A stretch of DNA of 60,474 bases, from contig NZ_VCKX01000038.1 of the NCBI RefSeq assembly GCF_005889725.1, positions 1-60,474 of the forward strand, written 5' to 3'. Position 1 is the first letter of the stretch. Each line of letters begins with the position of its first letter. Below, piece by piece: positions 16,272 through 24,002 of the stretch. Under the pieces are notes generated by a model. The model was not told where the DNA came from. It worked only from the letters and a program-made list of their open reading frames with translations, and searched no databases. The translations under genes were made by a program, and so were the position numbers. This stretch comes from Nonomuraea zeae. GTDB lineage: Bacteria; Actinomycetota; Actinomycetes; Streptosporangiales; Streptosporangiaceae.

Positions 16272-16745
16272 TCACGTCCGATCGGCTTGACCATCCTGCT
16301 CGGTCAGGTGGTCGAGCAGGACCTCGCTGATGCCGGCGAGTTGCCGCAGTTGTTCCGGAGTGAGCAGGTCGATCAGGTGCTCGCGGACGCTGGTCACGTG
16401 CCGGGGAGCGGCGGCCTGGAGCGCGGCGAGCCCGTCGTCGGTGAGCACGGCCAGCCAGCCGCGCCGGTCGCCGGCATAGTGCTCCCGGCGCACCCAGCCC
16501 TTCTGTTCGAGCTTGTTGACCGCGTGTGAGATGCGGCTCGGCTTGGAGTTGGTCCAGTGCGCCAGCTCGCTCATGCGCATGGTGCGCTGAGACGCCTCCG
16601 ACAGCAGGACGAGCAGCTCGTAGTAGGTGGGCGGCATGTCGGCCGCGGCCAGCAGATCGCGTTCGAGCCGGTCGGTCAGCAGGCGGGTGGCCAGCCCGAA
16701 AGTGCGCCAGGCGTGCTGTTCGTCGTCGGTGAGCCATCGCGTCAT
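16272..16745 (-). CDS. MarR-family transcriptional regulator
   Basis: 157 residues. The winged helix contains MRMSELAHWTNSKPSRISH then AVNKLEQKGWVRREHYAGDRR, the standard MarR wing. It is divergent from the yceI-type gene with 92 bases between starts, and two near-identical 12-base sites lie in that gap. It probably controls itself and the YceI protein. The ligand is unknown. Confidence 0.88.
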   Translation of the reverse strand: MTRWLTDDEQHAWRTFGLATRLLTDRLERDLLAAADMPPTYYELLVLLSEASQRTMRMSELAHWTNSKPSRISHAVNKLEQKGWVRREHYAGDRRGWLAVLTDDGLAALQAAAPRHVTSVREHLIDLLTPEQLRQLAGISEVLLDHLTEQDGQADRT

Positions 16746-16773
16746 GGGAGCGATCGTACTTGATAGTTGCGCA

Positions 16774-16826
16774 CTGAAATAAATCTAGGTACTGTCGTGC
16801 CAAATATTCCAGTGCTGAACTAAATC
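16774..16826. promoter_or_regulatory. Paired 12-bp direct repeats, probable MarR sites
   Basis: CTGAAATAAATC (16774-16785) and CTGAACTAAATC (16815-16826) differ at one base and are 41 bases apart start to start, about four helical turns. They are AT-rich and lie between the divergent marR-type and yceI-type genes. Confidence 0.55.
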
Positions 16827-16837
16827 GAGTCGGAGTA

Positions 16838-17389
16838 ATGCCCATGTATCCCAGCGAGCTCACCGGCACCTACACCCTCGACCCGGCGCACAGCCGGTTC
16901 GGCTTCGTCGCCCGCCACGCGATGGTGACCAAGGTGCGCGGCAGCATCCCCGTCCAGGAGGCCACCGCCCACCTGGACGCCGGCAACCCCGCCGCCTCCA
17001 CCGTCCGCGTGGTGCTCGACGTGGCCGGCATCCAGACCGGCAACCAGATCCGCGATGACCACCTGCGTACCGGCGACTTCCTCGACGCGGCCGCCCATCC
17101 GCGCATCACCTTCGACTCCACCGTGGTCAAGCACCTCGACGGCGACGGCTTCGAGGTCACCGGGGACCTGACGATCCGCGGCGTCACCCGGCAGATCGCC
17201 ATCCCCCTCGACTACACCGGCACGGCCGTCGACGCGCAGGGCCTGACCCGGGTCGGATTCGAGGGCGGAACGGTGATCAACCGCAAGGACTTCGGCATCA
17301 CCTACAACGCCGTGCTGGAGACCGGCGGCGTGATGATCTCAGAGAGGATCACGCTGGAGTTCGACCTGTCCGCCGTCAAGACCGCCTGA
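16838..17389 (+). CDS. YceI-family lipid-binding protein
   Basis: 183 residues with the YceI lipocalin-like barrel: YTLDPAHSRFGFVARHAMVTKVRG at the start, IQTGNQIRDDHLRTGDFLD, HPRITFDST and VTGDLTIRGVTRQIAIPLDY. Family members bind isoprenoids or amides in a hydrophobic cavity. There is no signal peptide, so it is probably cytosolic, as is common for actinobacterial YceI. The divergent MarR gene and shared direct repeats point to ligand-controlled expression. The ATG at 16838 is used; a second ATG two codons later is possible. Confidence 0.9.
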   Translation: MPMYPSELTGTYTLDPAHSRFGFVARHAMVTKVRGSIPVQEATAHLDAGNPAASTVRVVLDVAGIQTGNQIRDDHLRTGDFLDAAAHPRITFDSTVVKHLDGDGFEVTGDLTIRGVTRQIAIPLDYTGTAVDAQGLTRVGFEGGTVINRKDFGITYNAVLETGGVMISERITLEFDLSAVKTA

Positions 17390-17475
17390 CCTGGCTGAAG
17401 AGCGCACGTCATCCCCCGGCAGAGGGCCGCGACCGGCGAGCAGGTGACGCCGGGCTGTGGTGCCGGCGGTCGCCG

Positions 17476-17572
17476 CTATGACCGGCCGTCCAGTGCCCGG
17501 CCGAGCACGCCGTACGCGGTCAGGCCGATGCCGAGCTGTGGGGAGAACGTCCGCCTCCGCCGCTCGTTGCAC
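17476..17572 (-). pseudogene. Aldo/keto reductase fragment with frameshift
   Basis: On the minus strand QRAAEADVLP is in one frame and PQLGIGLTAYGVLGRALDG in the next. Joined, they reproduce the conserved aldo/keto-reductase stretch (acidic helix, VLP, LGIG-TAYGVLGR). A one-base shift near the CTCCCCACAG stretch separates them, a stop follows soon after, and neither the N-terminal catalytic part nor the C-terminus is present. This is a short relic. Confidence 0.6.
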
Positions 17573-18205
17573 CGACTCGGGCTGCTACCAGTTCCGTCAC
17601 GCCAGCTCGGCGGGCGTTCACTCCCCTGCTCCCGCCGTACCACGCCGGAGGCGACGGTCGCCGCCACGGTCCCGTAGTTCGGCTCCCGCATGCTCCAGCA
17701 GGAGGTCATTGGACAGGCGTGGGCGTCGTTCGGCTGGTCAAGGGTGGCGGCGGCCCCGGCTCGGCCGCCCTCCCGCACCAGCTCTGGGACGCCGCGGACT
17801 TGCCGTTCCGGGCGGGCCTGAACCTCTGGCGGCCGTACGAGCGGCTGAGCCCGGCGCGTCAGGAAGCGACGCTGCAGGCGGCGGCGACCGCGGTGCAACC
17901 GGCCACGGCCAGGAGGATCATTCCCGGCGGCACGCTCGGCCCGGCGCTTCAGCCCGCTCCATATCGGCGGTAAGGCAGCGCGTGGGGCGGTTCAGCAGAC
18001 CAGGTAACGACGAAAAGGGGCAGTCCCCTGGTCGCGGTAGGTGTGCTCGCGAGGGTTACGGCTCGAACATCGAGGGACAAGTCCGGCGCGACAACGATCA
18101 CTGGGCCGTTTCCGCAAATCGGAACTGGCAGGGACGGGAGTTGAGGAGCCGGGAGTAGCAGCACGCAATGCGGCTGGAGGTCATTTCCGGCGGATCAGCG
18201 CCAGT
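17573..18205. other. Gene-poor stretch with relic sequence
   Basis: About 630 bases without a supported gene. A plus-strand frame at 17719-17973 (84 codons, containing LWDAADLPFRAGLNLWRPYE) has protein-like composition but no recognised family, and could be another relic or chance. Confidence 0.4.
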
Positions 18206-18961
18206 TCAGGCACCGGCCTCGAGGACGGCGAGGTCGCGCACCGCATAGCGGTGATGCTCGGCCTCTTCCTTCAGCACCACCTTGAGGCAGCGGCGCACGA
18301 CGTACTCCTGGTCGGGAAACGGGTCCGCCGGCTTGCGACCGCATACCCGGTCGAGCTCGGCCTCGGTGAGCCCGTCGATGACACGCCGCATCGCGGCCAT
18401 GCGGGCGAGCCGGGGCGCGAGCACCTCGTCGAGCGTCGGGGTGGCTTCGAGGGTGAGGCCGAGCTTCGCCGTCGCCTCGGGCGGCATCCCGCCGTAAGGG
18501 AAGCCCAACGGGTGGTACGGCGCTTGCTCCTCCAGCACGGCATTGCCGAGCCAGGCATCGCAGGCGAACAGCAGGTGCCGCTGGGTCTCGACAAACGACC
18601 ACTCGCCGTTGACCTGCTCGTGCAGCTTGGCCTCGGGCAACAGCCTGGCCCGGTCGAGTGTCTCCGCCCACAGCGTCTCGATGGCGTCCCAAGCAGCCCG
18701 ATAGTCGTCGGGGGACGAGGCGTCACGCGCCAGCACCCGCGCGGGGTGCCGCCGGTCGAGCTCGGCCTCGACGTAGGCGGTCACGTCGACGTCGTTGACG
18801 ACGAGACGCTCGAAGTCGCCACCGAGGTAGACGTCGCTCCCATAGCAGTCGACGATCTTCAGACCGCTGACCTCGCAATCGCGGATCTCGAGACCGGCAA
18901 GGTCGCACAGGTGGATGCGGGCACCACGGAACTGGTCACTCTGGGCATACTCAGCAGCCAT
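18206..18961 (-). CDS. DinB-like protein with pentapeptide-like N-terminus
   Basis: 251 residues from ATG 18961. The first 60 residues (FRGARIHLCDLAGLEIRDCE then VSGLKIVDCYGSDVYLGG) resemble a short pentapeptide-repeat helix. The rest is a DinB four-helix bundle: NGEWSFVETQRHLLFACDAWL places one metal histidine, and LKEEAEHHRYAVRDL places the C-terminal histidines. DinB proteins are putative thiol transferases or metal-dependent hydrolases using mycothiol-like cofactors. This fusion occurs in actinomycetes; function is unknown. It is flanked by decayed genes. Confidence 0.75.
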   Translation of the reverse strand: MAAEYAQSDQFRGARIHLCDLAGLEIRDCEVSGLKIVDCYGSDVYLGGDFERLVVNDVDVTAYVEAELDRRHPARVLARDASSPDDYRAAWDAIETLWAETLDRARLLPEAKLHEQVNGEWSFVETQRHLLFACDAWLGNAVLEEQAPYHPLGFPYGGMPPEATAKLGLTLEATPTLDEVLAPRLARMAAMRRVIDGLTEAELDRVCGRKPADPFPDQEYVVRRCLKVVLKEEAEHHRYAVRDLAVLEAGA

Positions 18962-19129
18962 CGAGGCAGTCTGCCGCACCCGTCCCGCGCCCGTCCACCA
19001 CGAAGGCAGACGCCTCGACGACGACGCGGCTTCGGAGTTGGTGGCCCGCGTGCGGGCGTCGGCGGCCCGGGCGGGATCTGGGGCAGCGGCACGGCGTGCT
19101 CCTCAGGGAGGCGGGGGCTGGTCAGTGGG

Positions 19130-19529
19130 GTTGCCCTCGGCAGCGGCTGCGAGGGTTTGTGGACGACTCCGACGGAGACCTTCACCCCGGCGGCGATGGT
19201 GCGGATGGATTCCCCGCGCCGGCGACGGTCGAGGATCGCGGCGCGTTTGTCGTCGTCGACCGCAGGTCGGCCTTGCCGTGCTTTCGGGCGGTCTCCAGGC
19301 CGTTCTTGCTCTTGCGGACGATGTCGCGGCGGCGGTCCTCGGCTAGGGCGAGGGCTCGGGCGAGGATGAAGGAGCGTCCGGTGTGCTCGTCGGCCGCGAT
19401 GCCCTTCAGCACCTTGACGCCGACGCCCCGCTGGAACAGGTCGTTGAGGACGATCAGTCCTCCCAGGAGCTTGCGGCCAAGCCGGTCGACTTCCTGGACG
19501 GTCAGCAGGTCGCCTTCACGGTGACGCAT
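19130..19529 (-). pseudogene. Serine recombinase (resolvase) remnant
   Basis: The fragment begins at REGDLLTVQEVDRLGRKLLG and continues through GVKVLKGIAADEHTGRSFIL and LALAEDRRRDIVRKSKNGLE, the central part of a small serine resolvase. The first 60-70 residues with the catalytic serine are missing. After ARKHGK the frame shifts; the next frame reads GRPAVDDDKRAAILDRRR and GESIRTIAAGVKVSVGVVHK, the DNA-binding end. Truncation plus frameshift shows a dead gene. It is evidence of past mobile-element activity. Confidence 0.78.
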
Positions 19530-19624
19530 ACCCGTTTTGTCAGGTCAAAAAGAGGTCCTGGCTGCTCCAGAAACTCGGCTCGACGAGGACGGCAGCTGCG
19601 AGCGGCTCATCACGGGAGAGCCGC

Positions 19625-19870
19625 TCCCTGGCCGGTCACCGGCCCCCGCCTGCCGACGGGGCGGCCCGCCTGGCCCGCGCAGGCCTGATCCGCATGCTCG
19701 GCCTGCTCAGCGACACCCCGGCCCTGGTGGTGTCCGACCTGGGCGAGGTCCTTGCCCGGAACCGGGCGGCCGTCCTGCTGGCAGGCGACCCCACCGGCTT
19801 CTCCGGCGACCGGCGCCCCGTCGTGTACCGCTGGTCGCCGCCGCCCGTGCCGTGGCCCGCCCGAAGAGTG
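19625..19870 (+). pseudogene. MmyB-type XRE regulator remnant
   Basis: The frame LAGHRPPPADGAARLARAGL, then MLGLLSDTPALVVSDLGEVL, ARNRAAVLLAGDPTGFSG and VVYRW matches the start of the MmyB-like ligand-binding domain. The N-terminal helix-turn-helix and the C-terminal half are absent, and no start codon with a ribosome site precedes it. An intact member of the same family is at 43798-44691. Confidence 0.65.
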
Positions 19871-19894
19871 GGAGCAGCCGCGCCGGCGGCGGGT

Positions 19895-20476
19895 CTAGGG
19901 CGAAGGAGCGCCCTTGGCGAAGTGCGGCAGGACCATCTCGACCAGCGCGATGACGTCCTCGTCCGCCATCGGCTCGCCGGTCATGCCCATCCGGTGGAGC
20001 AGGGTTCCGACGACGACGTCGATGAAGAACAGGACCCGGCTCTCCGGCTCGCCGAACGCGTCCTGGAGCGCGAGCCGGTAGGGGTCCTGCAGCCGCGAGG
20101 ACAGGATCTCGCGCAGGGCCGGATCGCTGACGGCGTCGCTGAACACGCCCGCGAACGCGTCGCCCACTCCGGGCTCGCCGATCTTCGCCGCGATCCAGTG
20201 GATGGCCGAGGACATGAACTCCGCCCGCGTGCCGCCCTCCAGCGGCACCGGGCCGAACGCGTCGAGCAGGCAGTCCACGACCAGCGCGCCCTTCGACGGC
20301 CAGCGCCGGTAGATGGTCGTCTTGGCGATCCCGGCCGCGGCGGCGATGCGGTCGACGGTGGCCCGCGCGTAGCCGAGCTCGTGGACCGTGCTCAGTGTCG
20401 CGGCGAAGACCACGGCGGTGACACCGGAACGCGGGCGGCCGGGCGGTCTGGCGGAAGTGGTCGAGCTCATGCTCAC
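19895..20476 (-). CDS. TetR-family transcriptional regulator
   Basis: 193 residues. The helix-turn-helix is YARATVDRIAAAAGIAKTTI then YRRWPSKGALVVDCLLDAF, near residues 36-72, typical of the TetR subgroup with a TetR_C_11-like ligand domain. It is divergent from the alpha/beta hydrolase gene (63 bases between starts) with nested inverted repeats between them, so it probably represses both. Confidence 0.88.
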   Translation of the reverse strand: MSMSSTTSARPPGRPRSGVTAVVFAATLSTVHELGYARATVDRIAAAAGIAKTTIYRRWPSKGALVVDCLLDAFGPVPLEGGTRAEFMSSAIHWIAAKIGEPGVGDAFAGVFSDAVSDPALREILSSRLQDPYRLALQDAFGEPESRVLFFIDVVVGTLLHRMGMTGEPMADEDVIALVEMVLPHFAKGAPSP

Positions 20477-20477
20477 A

Positions 20478-20522
20478 CGATACCCAAATGCGCTACCGTA
20501 GGTATCGAAACCTTCAGTAGCG
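20478..20522. promoter_or_regulatory. Nested inverted repeats between tetR-type and hydrolase genes
   Basis: CGATACC (20478-20484) pairs with GGTATCG (20501-20507), and the interleaved CGCTAC (20491-20496) pairs with GTAGCG (20517-20522). Both dyads lie between the divergent starts and suggest binding of one or two TetR dimers. Confidence 0.6.
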
Positions 20523-20539
20523 AAACTCAGGAGGAGACG

Positions 20540-21499
20540 ATGAGCGAGACCACTGCCACCGGGCGACCGTCGGCGCCGGACTGGCTGGCGATGACGGCCG
20601 AGGAGCTGTACGCCTACCAGGACGCGGAGAACCGATTCCGGGCGTCAAGCGCGGCGCGGGCGATCACCGGGGACCCGGATCCCGGCGCGGCGATCGACTG
20701 GCGACAGGTGACGCTCCCCGGCCGCGAGCTCCCGGTCCGGGTGCACCGGCCCGCACCCGGGGGCCGCGGGGACGCGGACCGGGCCGGTCTGCCGCTCGTG
20801 ATCCACGTGCACGGAGGCGGCTTCGTGGGCACGGCCGTGCAGTCCGACTGGGTGACCAGCCACCTGGCCGCCCAGCTGCCCGCGGTCGTCGTGTCGGTCG
20901 AGCACCGCCTCCTCGGCCCGGACAGCCCGCTGTCGGCGGCTGTCGACGACGGCTGGGACGTGCTCAGGCACGTGCTGGACCACGCCGATCAATGGGGTGT
21001 CGACCCGGCACGGACCGCCGTCTTCGGCGAGAGCTGCGGCGCGCTGATCAGCACTCTGGCCGCGATCAGGGCCAGGGAGTCCGGCCTGCGCCTGCGGGCG
21101 CAGGTGCTGGTCAACCCCGCGGCGGACGTGACCGAGACGATGTTCGACCACCCCTCGATCACCCAGTACGCCGACAGCCCGGCTCTCACCGAGACGCAGC
21201 TGCGGCTGTTCCACCGGTACGCCGTTCCGCCAGGGGCCGACGCTCGGGCGCTGTCGCCGTTGCATGCCGACGACCTGGGCGGGCTGGCCCCGGCGCTCGT
21301 GCTGGTGCCGACCCACGACCCGGTGGCCGATCACGGCCGGCGTTACGCCGAACGGCTGCAGGCGGCGGGCACACCCACGCGGCTCACCGAGTACCCCGAG
21401 ACGGGCCACGCGTTCCTGAGCATGCCGGGCGCGGTGCCGCAGGCCGAGGCCGCGCGAGCGGAGATCTTCGAGTTCCTCCGAGGGGCTCTGGCGGAGTGA
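20540..21499 (+). CDS. Alpha/beta hydrolase, hormone-sensitive-lipase-type esterase
   Basis: 319 residues from ATG 20540, with AGGAGG about six bases upstream; this decides the start within a longer open frame. HGGGF at 91-95 forms the oxyanion hole. The nucleophile is S165 in GESCG (the usual motif is GDSAG), with D260 and H290 completing the triad. It should hydrolyse small ester or lactone substrates in the cytosol. The divergent TetR with shared operators suggests induction by the substrate or product. The Cys after the nucleophile is less common. Confidence 0.88.
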   Translation: MSETTATGRPSAPDWLAMTAEELYAYQDAENRFRASSAARAITGDPDPGAAIDWRQVTLPGRELPVRVHRPAPGGRGDADRAGLPLVIHVHGGGFVGTAVQSDWVTSHLAAQLPAVVVSVEHRLLGPDSPLSAAVDDGWDVLRHVLDHADQWGVDPARTAVFGESCGALISTLAAIRARESGLRLRAQVLVNPAADVTETMFDHPSITQYADSPALTETQLRLFHRYAVPPGADARALSPLHADDLGGLAPALVLVPTHDPVADHGRRYAERLQAAGTPTRLTEYPETGHAFLSMPGAVPQAEAARAEIFEFLRGALAE

Positions 21500-21592
21500 C
21501 GGTTCCGATGCAGCTGTGCCGGGAGGTCTCTCGTGGACAGCCCGGCCCGCCCCGGTGGCGGTCTCAGGGCATCATGGGCGGTCACCATCGAT

Positions 21593-21614
21593 AACCGGAC
21601 GATACCGTCCGGTT
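21593..21614. promoter_or_regulatory. TetR operator copy 1 (own promoter)
   Basis: AACCGGACG (21593-21601) and CGTCCGGTT (21606-21614) are perfect arms around ATAC, directly before the TetR start at 21620. The same arms with a 4-base spacer recur at 23846-23869. Confidence 0.82.
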
Positions 21615-21619
21615 GTACG

Positions 21620-22186
21620 ATGGCCGTTGTGACTGCCGCGCGCCGACCCAACAGAGGACCCAGAGCCGCGGCGGGAAACCGCGCGGCGCTGATCGCGGCG
21701 GCCCGCGAGGCGTTCGCCACCGCCGGCTACGGCGCCTCGCTCACCGAGGTCGCGCGGGCGGCCGGAGTCGGGCAGGGCAGCCTCTACCGGCATTTCCCCG
21801 ATCGCGTCAGCCTCGCCCTGGCCGTGTTCGAAGGCAGCGTCACCGAGCTGGAGGCGCTGGCCGTCAAGCCCGGCAGCACCCTCGACGACCTGCTCGACCT
21901 GATCACCGAGCAGGTCATCGCCTCGACCACGTTCGTCACCATGGTCAGCGTGCCGCCGAATCCCGACCCCCGCATCCTCGAGGTCCGCGACCGCGTGGCG
22001 CGGCTGCTGGAGGCCCGGCTCGCCGAGGCCCAGCAGGCCGGGCGGATCCGCGCGGACGTGACCACCGGCGACCTGCTGCTGGCCATCGGCATGCTGGCCC
22101 TCCTGCTCGCCGAGTTCCCCGCGGCCGAGCGGGTCGCGACCGCCGCACGGATCTGGACGCTGCTCCGTCACGGCTTCGAGCCCTGA
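21620..22186 (+). CDS. TetR-family repressor, likely of the ketosteroid-dehydrogenase-like gene
   Basis: 188 residues from ATG 21620 (GTG at 21629 is an alternative; the longer frame runs through the operator). The helix-turn-helix is YGASLTEVARAAGVGQGSLY then RHFPDRVSLALAVFEG. Its 3' end overlaps the convergent flavoprotein gene by 19 bases. A perfect dyad precedes this gene, and the same dyad precedes the flavoprotein gene, so it most likely represses both itself and that gene. Confidence 0.88.
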   Translation: MAVVTAARRPNRGPRAAAGNRAALIAAAREAFATAGYGASLTEVARAAGVGQGSLYRHFPDRVSLALAVFEGSVTELEALAVKPGSTLDDLLDLITEQVIASTTFVTMVSVPPNPDPRILEVRDRVARLLEARLAEAQQAGRIRADVTTGDLLLAIGMLALLLAEFPAAERVATAARIWTLLRHGFEP

Positions 22187-23820
22187 GCGCGGTCGCCGGC
22201 GGCGTGCCGGGCGGCACGGTAGCCGAAGACGACGGCGGGGCCGATGGTGGAGCCGGGTCCCGGGTAGGTCCGGCCCATGACCGACGCGGTGGTGTTGCCC
22301 GCCGCGTACAGGCCGTCGATGGCCGTGCCGTCGTCACGCAGCACGCGGGCGTGCTCGTCGGTGAGCAGGCCGCCCTTGGTGCCCAGGTCGCCGGGGTGGA
22401 CGCGGACCGCGCGGAAGGGGCCCTTCTCCAGCGGGCCGAGGTTGGGGTTGGGCTTGACCCGCGGGTCGCCGTAGTAGTTGTCGTAGACGGTCCTGCCGCG
22501 GCCGAAGTCCTCGTCCACGCCGGTACGCGCGAAGCCGTTGAAGCGCTCGACGGTCGCGCCGAGCCGTACGGGATCGACGCCGATCTTCGCGGCCAGCGAC
22601 TCCAGGGTGGGGGCCTCGGCGAGGAGCCCGGCCTTCCGCCATTTCCCGGCCTGCCCGGCCAGGGCGGAGTTCAAGTAGCGGCGGGTGTGCCGGACGTCGC
22701 TGACCAGCCACATCGGGCCGGGCACGTCGTGGGCCAGCATGTCGTGCCCGACGTCGATGTAGGACGCCGACTCGTTGGTGAAGCGCCCGCCGGTCGCGTC
22801 CACCATGATCGAGAAGGGGAAGGAGCGCTCCGAGACGAGGAAGCGGGCCTTGCCGTCAGGGCCCAGGAGGGAGGCGCCCCACCAGGCGTCGTCCATGAGC
22901 GCCAGCGCGCCGCCCGCCCGGGCGCCTGCCTCGATGGCGGTGCCCAGGTCGCCCTCGGGGGCGGAGGAGTATCCGGGGATGCCGTGGTGCTTCTGACGCC
23001 ATTCGGTGTTGCCGGCGAACCCGCCGGCGGCCAGGACGACGCCACGCCGGGCCCGTACCCTGCGCTGCCGGCCGTCCCTTTCGACCACCGCTCCCACCAC
23101 GGCGCCGTCCTCGGTGATCAGGTCCACGAGCGGCGCCGACAGCCAGACAGGGGTCTGCCGGCCGCGGACGATGTGCATGAGCGAGGAGGCGAGCGCCCCG
23201 CCGATACCGGTCGGGCGCTTGCCGGCGGCGAACTGGCCGAGTGACCGGAAGACGAAGCGGGCGCCGCGGACGAAGCCGCCGGGCGTGGACCAGGCGCGGG
23301 CCAGCAGCCACACGTCGTCGGTCATGAGCGGGAGCGGGATGCCGCTCTCCTTGGAGCGGGCGCTGTCGTACCAGTCGCCGAGCCGTCTGGTGTCGAAGGG
23401 GGCGGCCTCGATCGCGCGGCCCACCTTCCCTCCCGGCCGGTCGGGGTAGTAGTCGGGATAGTCGGGGGACCTGCGCCAGCGGACGCCACGACGGCCGAGG
23501 AAGGCCACCACCTCGGGGGCGGTCTCGACGAAGGCCCGCCTGCGTTCGGGCGAGGAGGCGGGGCCGGCGTCGCCGATGACCTCGTCCATGTACCGCAGGG
23601 CCTCCTCGGCGGAGTCGGGGACGCCGGCGCGGAGCATGAGCGGGTTGGCGGGCATCCAGAGACCGCCTCCGGAGACGGACGTGGTGCCGCCCCAGCGCGC
23701 GGTGCTCTCCACCACCAGGACGTCCAGCCCCTGGTCGGCGGCGGTGATGGCGGCGGTCAGGCCCGCCGCGCCGGAGCCCGCGACGAGCACGTCGACGATG
23801 CTGTCCCACTGGTCGGTCAT
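22168..23820 (-). CDS. FAD-binding dehydrogenase, 3-ketosteroid-delta1-dehydrogenase-like
   Basis: 550 residues. The FAD-binding start is VDVLVAGSGAAGLTAAITAA (about 9-28) with ESTARWGGTTSVSGGGLWMP, the glycine-rich segment of the KstD/fumarate-reductase flavoprotein group. A second FAD part lies near the C-terminus: GLYAAGNTTASVMGRTYPGP. The middle region (NYYGDPRVKPNPNLGPLEKG) and total length fit KstD-type enzymes, which introduce a C1-C2 double bond in 3-ketosteroid rings; other substrates are possible. Catalytic tyrosines cannot be assigned without alignment. It is controlled by the convergent TetR through the dyad at 23846-23869. Confidence 0.85.
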   Translation of the reverse strand: MTDQWDSIVDVLVAGSGAAGLTAAITAADQGLDVLVVESTARWGGTTSVSGGGLWMPANPLMLRAGVPDSAEEALRYMDEVIGDAGPASSPERRRAFVETAPEVVAFLGRRGVRWRRSPDYPDYYPDRPGGKVGRAIEAAPFDTRRLGDWYDSARSKESGIPLPLMTDDVWLLARAWSTPGGFVRGARFVFRSLGQFAAGKRPTGIGGALASSLMHIVRGRQTPVWLSAPLVDLITEDGAVVGAVVERDGRQRRVRARRGVVLAAGGFAGNTEWRQKHHGIPGYSSAPEGDLGTAIEAGARAGGALALMDDAWWGASLLGPDGKARFLVSERSFPFSIMVDATGGRFTNESASYIDVGHDMLAHDVPGPMWLVSDVRHTRRYLNSALAGQAGKWRKAGLLAEAPTLESLAAKIGVDPVRLGATVERFNGFARTGVDEDFGRGRTVYDNYYGDPRVKPNPNLGPLEKGPFRAVRVHPGDLGTKGGLLTDEHARVLRDDGTAIDGLYAAGNTTASVMGRTYPGPGSTIGPAVVFGYRAARHAAGDRAQGSKP

Positions 23821-23845
23821 CGCAGTCCCCTTTGGCGTCAGCCGT

Positions 23846-23869
23846 CAACCGGACGGGTGCGTCCGGTTG
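23846..23869. promoter_or_regulatory. TetR operator copy 2 (flavoprotein promoter)
   Basis: CAACCGGACG (23846-23855) and CGTCCGGTTG (23860-23869) are perfect 10-base arms around GGTG, 25 bases before the flavoprotein start. The arms match the dyad upstream of the TetR gene at 21593-21614. Confidence 0.85.
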
Positions 23870-24002
23870 AGCTGTAGTCTGTGCGATGACCGCTCACCAG
23901 GTCAACAGGGCCGCGGTGCACGAAGTGCGCGGCCGGCCCCTAAGGCTCAGGCCCATGTGCAGGCTCAGGCACAGGTCCTGCGCTGTTCGGGACCGGGTGC
24001 GC

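Noticed and set aside
17457..18158. Plus-strand 233-codon frame
   Set aside because: Arginine/proline/serine-rich shadow-like translation; it overlaps the aldo/keto reductase relic on the other strand.
19466..19484. CTTGCGGCCAAG resembling the rifamycin-associated element core
   Set aside because: It has an extra base in the centre, lies inside the resolvase relic, and is not upstream of a suitable gene.
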